From: Meloidogyne chitwoodi
Taxonomy: Eukaryota; Nematoda; Chromadorea; Rhabditida; Meloidogynidae
Assembly (NCBI GenBank): GCA_015183035.1
Contig: JACZZP010000012.1
Span: 992,001-1,056,000, forward strand
Direction: 5' to 3'
Length of the DNA stretch: 64,000 bases
The notes below the pieces were generated by a model. The model saw only the letters and a program-made list of their open reading frames with translations. It did no database searches and was not told the origin of the DNA. The position numbers were made by a program, and so were the translations under genes. Below are positions 13,739-26,009 of this stretch, one piece after another; positions within the stretch are counted from its first letter, which is position 1, and each line of letters begins with the position of its first letter.

Positions 13739-16700
13739 ATGATTAACACTGATTTTCAACAATTGGGCTCTCCAGCCTCCTCAGCTAATAATAATAATAA
13801 TAGCGGGAACGGCCCTTCTGCTGCTGCAATTTTGGCTGCAGCAATTAATGTAGCTAATTCAACTTCTGCTTCTAATTCACCTCCTGAGCTTTTATCTTCT
13901 TTGGCAACAACAAATAGTAATAATTCTTCTACACAATTTTGTAATCCTTTTTCTCCTGTTGCTGCTGTAGCTGCTCAACAATTAGCAAATGCACAACAAA
14001 TTGCTGCTGCTTTATATTCCTCTTCTATTCCCTCACCTGGTGGATCAGCATTTGCTCGTTTACAACAACAAATTGCTGCTGCGGCAGTCCAACAACAACC
14101 ACAATCAGCAAATTCTGCTGCTGCCGTTGCAGCTTTTGCTGCTGCTGCTAATTCCCCTGCTAATTCTGTTTCCTCTTCTGCAATGCCTCAATTTGTTGGA
14201 CCAGGATCTCCTGCTGCGGCACTTGCTTTAGATCAGTTTGCATTACTAAGAAATAGTTTTATTGGACTTTCTGGTCAAAATAATGGATCAAATGAAATTC
14301 CTCAGGTAATATTTTGAATTTATTTATTTTAAAATAACTTTAAAATATTATTTTTCAAGGAATGGGAATTATTAAAATAAATGAATTATATTTTATTTAA
14401 TTATTTAAAATAATTATTTAAAGATTCACCAAATACAATCACAACAATCTGTAACGCCAAGTTTAGGTAGTTCTGGCCTTGCTGAACTTGCCAGAAAATT
14501 TCAACATCAAGCTGCAGCATTTGGGAATGCTGCTCAAGTTTTTCAACTTTTGGATAGTGTTACTGCTGGACATCAACAATTAATTCCTCCACTTACTGTT
14601 CCACCTTCACAGCAATCACAATTAACAAATGCTGCTATGGCCTTTGCTGCAAATCAACAACAACAAATTCAATTAAATTCACCTACGTCACTTCTTTTTC
14701 AAGAGCATCAAACTCAACAACAAATGCAAGGAGGACAAGGTATTTAATAATTTTTTTAAATATTTTTCACTTTATTTTCTTTTATAGCATCTCTTGCTGA
14801 ACAACAAAAATTAGGAATTCTTCCTAATAATATTACTGATTCTACTACTTCTACTAATTCTTTTGTTAGTACCCCAACACTTGCAGCTATTGCTGCAGCT
14901 GCAACAAATGTTTTACAAGCTACTAATAACAATGGAGAATATTCTAATACCTCAGGATTTAATTTAATTGGTAGTGGAATTGATAATAATTGTATTCCAT
15001 CTTCTTCTTCATCTGTTGGCAGTCAAAATCACCAACAAGATGATACACTACAAAATAATAATAATAATAATATGACATTTATTGATTCTGGTTTGATTAT
15101 TTTATTTAAAAAAATATATTATTTAATTAAATTAATAATATTTAAAGTATTATCATCATCTTCTTCAACAATAAAAGTAGAACAAAAGGTTAAACGTGTT
15201 CGACGTCGACGACAAAAAGAAGAAGGAATTTGTGGAAAAGAACATATTCTTCATAGAAGAAATACAACAACATTATTTGGTGAAAATAATAATAATTGTG
15301 GTGGTGGTGGTGATATTTCTTCTGTAATTGAAAAAATGGTTGATTCCCCTTGTAGTTTGGGACCTTTTTCAGTTCAACAACCTTTGACTCCTGGAAATGA
15401 TCTTTTCAATAATATTTTACTCAAAACGGTTAGTTAATTTTAAATATTTTATTTTCTAAGATTAATATCTTTCTAAAATAAAGCCTCCTTAGGAAGAATT
15501 TTTTAAAAATAAATAAATATCCGTTGGTCTTCTAAAAAAATATTTTCTAATATTTATTTAAATTAAGTGTTGACAACATTTTAGTTATAAAAATAGATTT
15601 ATTTTTAATTACTTATATCTATTAAAAATTTTCTAAAATTATTTAAATATATTTATAATTTTGGCAATATATCAAAAGCTTTTTATTATTTATTGCGTGC
15701 AACTTTTATTTTTTTTTCATTTTATTTAAGTAAAAATTAAAAAATAATGCCAAATAAAGAAATTATTTTCTTCTAAATTTAGTTTATTAAATAAATATTA
15801 TTATTATCTTTTACTTTACTTTATATTATTACGTTCTTTTTCTTTTTTATTTAATTATATATTTAAGGTATTTATTCTTTTTTCTCAATGGTTTTGGCCA
15901 TATATATAAAAGGATTAAAATATTTAAAAAAAAAAAGCTTTTTTAGAAAGAGGAACTTAATAAATTTACAAAGAATATAATTTTCTCTGGAAAATTTTAA
16001 TTGAAACAAAAATATATTTATATTAACAAGTGAGAAAAAAGGCTTCTTTCTTTTCTTTTCCATTTCCGACACTTAGCAAAAGCTTTTTTATAAATAAATA
16101 AATAAATAAATATTTATTTATTCCTTTCTCTTATTTTGGTTTTTTTAATTTATTCATTTCCTTCTTTTTTTAGCCAATTTTTGATTTAAAAAACCCTTTT
16201 ATTTATTTATATATTTTTTATAACATCCGTCATCTAATTTTTATTCTTGTTATTTATTGTTGCAATTATTCATTTAAGATATTTTTTTACTCATCTTTTC
16301 AAAAAAAAAAGATAAATATTTTTTTATTCATCATCTTTTTTATTATTTTTTAAAAAATTCACAGAGACAAATAAAATGTCAAATATCTTCTTTTTTAAAA
16401 AATCATTCCAATAATATATTTTATTTATTTAATTTTATAAATAAATAAATACTACTAATTTTAAATATTTATATAATATATATACTTCTTTTTTAATATT
16501 TTTTGTTTATTTTCTAAATAAATCCTTTAATATTTAACGTTTTTCCTTTTTCTAAACAATTTTTCTGAAACTCTTTTTTATTTATTTTTAGTTATAATTT
16601 TATAAAAAATATTTTTATATATTAAATTTATTATTATTATTTTTAAATAAAATTAAAAATAATTAAATTCATTTCTTTTCTTTTTTTTATAAAAATAATC

Positions 16701-19700
16701 TTTGGTCTATTCTTCAATTATATCACCATTTCCTTTAAAATATTGTCAACTTTTTTTCTTCAAAGCTTCCGTTTTGGATTTTCCTTTTTTTCTAAAAATG
16801 TTACTTTTATTTAATTTAAAATAATATTTTTTTATTTTTATTTAAAATTAAATTTCTAAATTATTTATTTAATTAAATAATAATTTTATATATTCTAATA
16901 AACTTTTTTAATAATTAAATTTTTATTTTAACCCATTTTTGATTAAAAAATTTTTTAAAATTTTTTCCTAATTTCATTTAATACTAAAAATTACTTTTTA
17001 ATTTTAAAATTATTTTTAAAAATTTTTTTATTTATTTAAGATATATCTAACTACCACAAATTTTATTTTATAATGACGTTTTTATTAAATATATTTATTT
17101 TTAATTAAAATTAAAAAAAATTTTTTCTCTTTGTTAGATTTGTTATAATTTTTATTTTATTTTTATACATTTATTTGTTGCAACAATTTTAAAATTAATT
17201 TTTTTGTAGTAAAAAAATTAAATTAAAAAATCTAATTATTTTAAGACATATTTAATTAAAAATAGAAATTCTTTTTTAATTAAATTTATTTATTATTTAT
17301 ATATAAAATATAAAGGTAATATAAAATTACTAAAATAGTTATTTTATTTTATAAAATTATTTTTATTTTATTATTAATTATTATAATAAATATTAAAATG
17401 GTTACCTTAAATAAATAAATTAATTGCATGTTTATTAAAATAAATAAATAATACTAAAAAGAGTAACATTTAATTAAATATATTATAATTATTATTATTT
17501 TATATTTATTTATTTTCTTTTAATTTTTTAAAAATATTTCTTCAATATTTTTGTTTAAAAAAGTTCAAAAAAAAAAATATTTTAGGAAAATAATTATAAA
17601 TTAATATTTAATTTATTTTTAACTTTTTTTAAATTATTTAATTTTATAATTTAAATATATATTTTACATTTTTATTTTAAATTATTAATTATTAAATTCA
17701 AATTAAATATATTTTTTATTTTTTATTTTGCCATGGGAACATTTTAAAAATGTTTTTTAATATTCTTCTTTTAAATAATAATTATTATAAATTTTTAAAA
17801 ATATTTCTTAAAATAAATTCTTCATTTTAATATTTATTTAAATTAATTATTAATCTTTTTTATGCAAATTTTAGTATAATTTTTCTTTTAAAAATTTATT
17901 TTTAATTCTGATTTATTTATTTTAATTTATTTAAATATTTTTTTTTGGTAAATTTTGTTTTATTTTTATTAAAAAAAAAAAATATTTAAAAATTAACAAT
18001 TTAAAAAAAATAATATTTTTGTATTAATAATTTTCCACTAAAATAATTTTTAAATTTATTGTAATTAATTAATTATATTTTTTAATTTTTTATAAAATTA
18101 TTATGTCAATTTGTATTTTTTATTTTAATTAATAAATTAATTATTTTTACACAAGATTAAATAATTTTAATTTAAAAATATATTTAATATTGTTACATTT
18201 TAATTAATTAAATATTTTCTGATTTTAAATAATTATTAATGAAAAAAGATTTTTTAAATTTAAAATAACCCCCTCAATTCTTTTCAATTTTTTTTTCATT
18301 TTTTATTATCCAATCAATCAATTTTATTAAAATAATCCATTGGATTTTTTTTCTTTTATTTTTAGAAATTATTTTAAAAATTTCTTTTTTCTTTTTATTT
18401 TCTTAATATAGTTACAAAACTTGGAAAAAGATATTTTACTATAAATAAATAAATATTTAAATTTAAACTTATTTCTTTTTTAAATACAAATATTTAATTT
18501 ATTTTAGTAAAAAAAGATTAAATATATTTTTATTTGTTAATATAATAATTTATTTAATTTATTTCCTTAATTTATTTAATCATTTCTTTGTTAAATATTT
18601 TTTTATTAAAAATTCTAAAATTTATTTTTTTATAGTCTAAAAACATTTTAATGTTTAAATCTTTATTTTTGAGAGTAAAATAAATCCACGTGGAATTTGG
18701 CCAAACTTTCACTTTTCTCTCTTTTATCTTTTTTTCTCCTATCTATTTTTATTTTTTTTATTTATTTTTTGCCCATTCTTATATATTCACTCATTTAATA
18801 TTATTTTAACTTTTTTTTAATAAAACTTTTTTTTTATTATTTCGGTGCATTTTTCGCAATATTTTTATGTTAAAAATAATTTAAATAAAAATTTTGTCAT
18901 TTTTAGCATTGTCCCAAAAAAATATTTTTTTAAATAAAAATTTAAAATAAATATTTAAAATAAATATTATTCATCTGCGAGGGTTTATTCTAAAATTAAA
19001 TAAATTTCTTTGACAAAATTATAATTTTAAATAATTTCTTAATTTTTTATTTTCTTTTAAAAATATTCTTCACTAAAACTCTTCCATTTTAAATAAAATA
19101 AAATAAAATATGCGTCAATACTCTCTAATCAATTAGTCTTTTCGCACAAAAAAATCGTTGGCAAAAAAAGACATATGATTTTCTTGCGTTCTTTCCTCAA
19201 TGCCGGCTTTTATTTTTAATTTAAATATATTCCTACGATTTCACAACATTTGTCTATATTTTTATTTATTTATTTAAATATATTTTTATTTATTATTATT
19301 ATAATATATTTAATAAGTTTTTAATTAATTATTAAAATATTTTAATTCTTTCTATCTTTCCCCTCTTCATTATAATAAATAAATAACTCTCTCCTTTTCT
19401 TTGATAATAATTTTATTAAATCTTCAATTTTCTTTTTTTCTTATCTTCTTTTTTTTATTTTTTAGTTCCGAATAAAAAATAAAATAATTATTTCCCGGAT
19501 ATTTAAAAAAAATAAAAAAAACTACTAACTACCCCAAATATTTATAAAACTTAATTTTTATTTGTTCACCTAAATATTTTATTCTTTTTCTCTTCTCTAC
19601 CTTAAATAATATTATCTTTATTTGTGCTTTTATATTTATTTATTTATTTATTTTTATTCTCATCATTTAACTCTTCCAATAACTTTATCTCCTCTCATTG

Positions 19701-22700
19701 TTTGCGCATTTGCCCCTTAAACGATTACGGATTTTACTTACCTTTTATTTTAAATAAATATTTGTATTTTCACTTATATTTGGGACTGCTTTAATTATTT
19801 ATTAATATTATCGTCATTTAAATTTAATATTTTTTCTCTTTTCACAAAAAAAACTTTTTTCGTCTCTATGTCCAAACTGCTTTTCCCTTATTAGATATAA
19901 CAACACAGTAGTCGATTCACTTAAAATCCACTACTCACACTCTCTTCATCCTTTTAAAAAGCCAACAAAGCAAAATCAGACCCTCTGTATATATGGAAGG
20001 GTTATATTGCCTCTCTTTTTTATTTTTTATCTCCTTTAAATTAAATTAAATATATCCCTCTCTTCTCTCTCTCTCTCTTCTTCTTCTCTATCTCTTTCTA
20101 TATATATTGAGTGTGTGATAGTGAATAAATCAAAGAGATTAATCAACGCTATATTTTTTCCTTCACTTGTCAGGCCAAGAATATAGGTATACATATTAGG
20201 TAGTCATGGGGGATAATATATGTTTACATAATCAAATTAATTAAAAAATTATTTTAATTAATCGGGAAATGCACCCTTTTTTAAAAGCCGCCTCTTTTTA
20301 TCTTTTTTACTTTTTATTTTTCTTAAAATACAATCTTTAATTTTCTTTAATTTTTCTTTTAATAATATGCCAAGTTATAGAATAAAATATTTAAATTTAA
20401 AAATTTAACCAAAATTGACGATATTTGACATTTTCAAAATTAGCTTCTAACTCTGAGGATATATTCTTGATTATTAAGTTTTATCTATAAAAATTACCTA
20501 GTAACTAATTTTTAAAATTGTGTTTTAGAATTATATATTTATTTAAGTATTTCCTTTAAAATAATAATTACATGTGATTTTTATTATTACTAAAAATTAT
20601 CACCAAACAATAATATTAAGTAAACATTTATTTATTTATTCTTTTTTATTATTATTTAAAAATAAAATTTAATATATAAATAATCATTTATTTTATCTTT
20701 ACACGTTTCTGCAACATTTTTTTTCTTTATTTATTTTCCGTTCATTTATTGAAAATTACAAAAAAAAAAAATAATTTTTTCCTCAACAAATGGAAATGTT
20801 TTAATTTTTTAAAATAAAAGTACAAACATTTTTCCTTTTTTAAAACATAAAGAAGAAATTTATTTTTAGTTATTATAAATTAAAACAAACATTAATAATA
20901 AATATATATTTTATTTTCATATTAAAATAATTTTTGATTAAATATTTTTAAATTAATTTTTAGGAGGGAATCACAGAAGAAGAATCTTCATCTAATAATA
21001 ATCAACAACAAGAACAGATTACCTCTTGTACAACATCTGCAAATATTGCCGCAATGATGATTGCCTCAATAGGTGGTAACGGAAATATTGGAGGACCTAA
21101 AACCCCAATAGGACAAGATCAATCTCCACCTTCTTTACTTGAAAGACAACAACAATATCAAGGAATGGAATTACAAAATTATTCTATTAAGGAAGAAGGA
21201 AATAACCTAGATGGAAGTAATGGAAATGAAAGAACAAAAACTTGTAGAGTTTGTGGAGATTCAGCTACTGGATATAATTTTAATGTTATTAGGTATTTTT
21301 AAATAATAAATAATATATTTTTTAATAATAATATTTAGTTGTGAATCTTGTAAAGCATTCTTTCGAAGAAATGCTTTACGTCCAAAAGAGTTTAAATGTC
21401 CATATTCTAATGATTGTGAAATTAATGCTGTTAGTAGAAGGTATTTTAATTAATTTAATTATTTTCTAAAATTATTTTGTTTTTCTTATAGATTTTGTCA
21501 GAAATGTCGTCTTCGTAAATGTTTTATTGTTGGAATGAAAAAAGAATGGATTCTAAGTGAGGATCAATTACGAAGACGTAAAAATGCTCGAATTAAAAGT
21601 CAAATGACAACAAAAGATGGAAATCAACAACCAACTACTCCCTCAAGTATTGGAGAATGTTCTATGCCTGGATCTGTTGCACCAGTCACTCCATATATGA
21701 TAAATGGAAATGGTGGTCATAATACTTTTTCACCTCCACAACAAGTAAATATTTATTCAAAAATTGATTTTATTTTATTTTTTGAAGATTTTCCATCATA
21801 ATTATCAACAACAACAACAACAAACACCTCCACCACCACAATCACAATTTTCTGCTGTTGCAGCAATGGCAGCTGCTAGTATACTTCAAAATCAAAATAA
21901 TGGTCAAGCTCATTCACCTTTGGCACTTGCAGCTGCTGCTGCAATTACAAAATTAGCCGGATCACCAAAAAATTCACCTACTGGTGCTGCTTCTGTTTTG
22001 TCAAGTGGATTGGATGCTAGTCCTTTGGCAACATTTGGTTTGAGTAACAGTCCTGACTATGGAGGAAAACAACATTACTTGGCTGGTGCAGGAGGATCAG
22101 TTGAAAATAAGGTTTTTAAATAATTAAATTAAATTATTTATAAATTATATACCTATATTATTAATATTTTTTAATTAATTTTTAGGCCTCTCCAAGTACT
22201 GGCACTCATTCACCTCCTTCAATTTTGCCTCAATTACAAAATCCTCATTCTATGGATACTGAACAACAGCAGCGATATGATCCACAAATTTTACGTTTAG
22301 CCCAACAACAATTATTGAAAAAAGCCCAAATTCAACAAGCAGCTGCTGTTTTGAAGCAATCTAATAATGATGGTTTAATTTCTCTAGCATCTGTTGCTGC
22401 AATACAGCAACAACAACAATCACCTATATCTGCTGTTTCTCCACTTGTTGAACATTGTCATAAATTAATGTTATTAGGTCAACAACAAGGAAATATTAAT
22501 ACTCAAATTGTTAAAAATGGAGATATTGGAAATGGACATTCTTCTATTTTAGCCAAACTTTATGGTAATTCAAGAAAATCTTCTGGAATTTCTGAATTTA
22601 CTTCAAATAATGCTAATTCTTCTACATCATCAATTAATAAACCTTTATTAGAAGCTGCTGCTGCTGCTGTGGCTGCAGCAAATAATGGTAATTTTTATAT

Positions 22701-24436
22701 AAATATTTATTTAAAAATAATATTTATTAGCTGCCAATAATGGAAATAATCAAATAAACAATAATAATTCAATTAATGTAATATCATCACAACAAACAAC
22801 AAATGGAACAAATGTTGTTACTTCACAATCAGGAAATGGATTTCCTAATCTTATGGAAATGGATGCTAAACAACGTCAACGTCTTATGAGTATGCGCATT
22901 AATCGAACAATTCGTGATGAATTGGGTATTTCAATGTCACCACCAGATGAAAATAATTCTTCTCCTCTACAACAACAACAACAAAGACTTTCTCCAAATC
23001 CATCAGTTAAAATTGAAGAAAGAAATTCACCAATTAGTCGTTGTAATTCTATAAGTTATACAGATTTACGAAATTATCAATTAAATTCTAAAGAACAAAA
23101 TGATTTAAATGCTGTAAAATCAGCATTTTCAAGGTTTATTTTTTAATTATTTTAAATTATTAAAATATAACAATTATTTAGTATGGATGAAGAATTGAAA
23201 AATGAATTGTTGAAAAATTCCAAACTTTTGGGTATTATGACAAAAGAACAAACACAAAGTCCTGATGACATGATGTGCTTACTAGACATGTAAATATTAT
23301 TTAATTTTTAAAAAATAATTTATTATTTTAAGGATGATGAGACGTTTAGTTAAAATGGCAAAGAAAATACCATCATTTAGTGAATTTAGCAACAGTGGTA
23401 AATTTTCACTTCTTAAAGCTGCAATGATTGATTTATTAACTCTTAGAGGGTATTTCTTTTTTTTTTTAATTGTTTTATTAACGTTTTTTTTTAATTTTTA
23501 GTGCTTCTCGTTTGGATACTGAAAATCGTTGTTGGAAAAGTCCTCTCTTAAATATGGATATTCGTTGTAGAATTGATATTTTTGACAGATTAAATGATGA
23601 TATGCAAAAAAGCCGAGTTATGAAGTAAAAAAATACTTTTTAAATTTTATTTTTTAATTAATTATTTTTTTAAAGTTTTTATAAAAAACTTCATCCAAAG
23701 TTGAAATCTGATCAAGTAGCAAATAATTTAGTAAGAAAATTAATTAATTAATTAAATAATATTAAATTAATTAATTATTTAGATTGTTGTTACTGTTTTA
23801 TTTAGTCATTATGTTGATACTGATTTGAGTGCAGAAGACCGTACTTTAGCAGACAAACATTATCACAATCATAAACAATTATTAAGAAGGTTTTTTAAGA
23901 AATAAAAAGAAAGTTTAATTTATTTTTTATAGATATGTTGAATCTGCTTATGGTCCAGATGAGGCAAAACAAATTTATGAAACTGTAATATTATTATTAT
24001 ATTTTTAAATAAATGTATTTATAATTATAAAAAAATATATTATAAATTAAAAAAAAATAAATTAATTTTTTTACAGCTTGATGAAGCATTCAGCATGTTA
24101 AAAGATATAACTAAAAAAGTTCCTGATCTTTTTCCTCCAGACAAGATTGATAAAAAACAAGCAGAAGGCTCTCTATTTCTTGAATTTTTCCGTATAAAAT
24201 CAAAAACAGAAAATTCTTCAAATATAAAAATTGAACCAATTGATGTATTGTCTACTAATTTAGAAGAACAAAAAGAAGAAGAAGAAATAAATAATGAATG
24301 TCAAGCTAAGAAAATAAAAATTGAAGAAAAAGATGAAGAAAATAAAAAACAAAATTCTTTATCTTTTATTTCTCCAACAACAACTATAGCAATTTCAAAA
24401 ACAAATCTCTCAGTTACAGTTGTTAGCAGTTCTTAA
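13739..24436 (+). CDS. daf-12: DAF-12-type nuclear hormone receptor
   Basis: Ligand-regulated transcription factor; the C. elegans homologue binds dafachronic acids and decides between reproductive growth and dauer arrest. I read 17 exons, about 1,440 codons: 13739-14305, 14424-14739, 14788-15090, 15148-15428, then after a 5.5-kb intron 20964-21292, 21339-21440, 21492-21744, 21788-22111, 22186-22687, 22731-23133, 23182-23289, 23333-23449, 23502-23624 and four more to 24436. The DNA-binding domain (exons 5-7) has both four-Cys zinc fingers, P-box ESCKA and the DAF-12 signature [10 protein letters not shown], followed by [17 protein letters not shown]. The ligand-binding domain starts near 23200 and ends with an AF-2-like LFLEFF. 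The N-terminus is Ala/Gln/Ser/Asn-rich; exon 4 has a basic run, KRVRRRR, resembling the basic stretch before the DNA-binding domain in C. elegans. The frame stays open upstream to an acceptor at 13619, so the start is uncertain. NHR-8/NHR-48 types fit the DNA-binding domain less well. Confidence 0.87.
15429..20963 (+). other. Giant intron of the DAF-12-type gene
   Basis: About 5.5 kb separate the basic-run exon (ending AAAACG|GTTAGT at 15428) from the exon carrying the DNA-binding domain (TTTTTAG|GAGGGA at 20964). Other introns in the gene are mostly 40-120 nt. The phases on both sides are 0, so the junction is compatible. Most of the intron is A/T low-complexity DNA. GC-richer or pyrimidine-rich sequence occurs at about 19150-19220 and 19680-20280. 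Confidence 0.6.
19860..20260 (+). promoter_or_regulatory. Possible internal promoter for a short DAF-12 isoform
   Basis: A pyrimidine-rich tract with CT repeats (about 20050-20100) is followed by TATATATA and then an acceptor-like TTCACTTGTCAG at about 20161-20172. A donor-like AATATAG|GTATAC follows shortly after. Placed 0.8 kb before the exon with the DNA-binding domain, it could initiate or trans-splice a transcript lacking the Ala/Gln-rich N-terminus. Only motif layout supports this. Confidence 0.25.
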
Positions 24437-26009
24437 ATTTATTAAATTAAAAAAAAAATATTAAATAAATTATATTAAGAAATATATATTTTAATTATTT
24501 ATCTTTTTTTTCATTTTCTTTTTTTAAATTGGTTTTCATCCTTTTTTGACCTAAAATTAATCCCAAACAACACACAACTCTTTTTATTTCATTTTTAATG
24601 ATAAAGAAAGGTATACAAATTAATTTGGAATTTTTGATTAAAATATATTTTTTTAATATTTAAAATATTTTTGAATAATAAAAATTTGAAGAAATTTATT
24701 GTTCAAAAAAATCCAATCCTTGAAAAATAACAGAAATTTCTCTGTTATTTTATTTAAATATTTATTTGTATACCTATTTTTATAAATTATATTATATTTT
24801 TATATATTTTTTAAAATTATTATTTCCTCATTATAGTAAGTATATATTTTATATTTTTATGCCTATTTTCTTTATTTTTCATTTAACCTCTATTATTATA
24901 ATTAATTATAAAAAGTTTGTATATTTATATTTAAAAATTTTATTATTATTTTTCCCTCATTTTTCTTTGTTTTTTTTTAAACTTTTCCCGTTGAAACAAC
25001 GCAACATTTATGACGAGTTTATTTAATTTTAATGTTTTTTTAATACTCCGGCGAATTTATAAGAATGAATTATTATTTTTTGTGATAATTAATATATTTG
25101 TAATTATATATAATTGGGAATTTATTTTAATTTTTACTGGTCTTTTTGCTCTTTTCTAGGTGAATTTAATTTAAAAAATTTTGATTTATTATTTTCTCTT
25201 CCTTTTAAAAATTATTTTATTCATCTCCTCCTCTCTCTTTATGTGTTTGTTTAATAAAATTTTTGCTTATAGGAAAATTAAATAAAAATAATTTTATTTT
25301 ATATTTTTGTAATTCAGAGGATATATTTAAATAATTTAAATAAAATTAAGCAGAAATTTTTTTTTGTATAATTTAAGTACAACTTTAAAAAACACCTCAT
25401 TTCTCTATATTCTTTAATTATATTTAAATAATCTGGTAAAAATAGTAAAAAAATAAATAAATGGAACTAAAATTTTATTATTATTATTATTACTATCTCA
25501 CTATTATTAATTAATTAATTCATTTCTTTAACGAGTATAAATATTTTTTATTTTTAAATATTATATTATATATGAAGATGTTTAGTTAAAATTTGAAATA
25601 TTAAAATAATTATAAAAGTAGTTTTAATGGATAATTTAAAATATTATTTATTTAATTATTACAATTAATTTTTAAAAATAAAAATATTTAGGTACAAGTT
25701 GATTGATTATTATTTCCATTTGTGAATAAAACAAAAATAATATTTAGTAGAACAAAAGCCATTATTTTTCATTATTTATTACTTTAGCCTTAGAATAAAA
25801 AATATTTTTTTGAGAGATTGATTTTTTATTTTAACAGAGAATAAAAGGCAAATATATAAGAAATTAAACTTTAAAAGTCATTTAATTTATTTACAATTTT
25901 TATTCTAAAAAATTTCTAAATTTATTTATTTAATATTTATTTTTTAAATAAATTTTAAGATAATAAATTAATTCAAATTAATTAATATAAAATTTAAATT
26001 TGAAAGAAA
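24437..26009. other. Intergenic: receptor 3' flank and mannosidase 5' flank
   Basis: AT-rich DNA between two same-strand genes. It probably contains the receptor's 3' UTR (AATAAA-like sites occur at several points after 24440). The 1.6-kb gap is larger than expected within an operon. No further exon is supported. Confidence 0.5.

Noticed and set aside
21200..21744. Assigning the receptor to NHR-8 or NHR-48 instead of DAF-12
   Set aside because: [10 protein letters not shown] and [17 protein letters not shown] match the DAF-12 type closely, and the N-terminal basic run adds support.
24766..25026. Open frame of 86 codons rich in Phe, Tyr and Ile that looks like a membrane protein
   Set aside because: Its composition simply reflects T-rich low-complexity DNA in the receptor 3' flank; no start context or homologue is seen.
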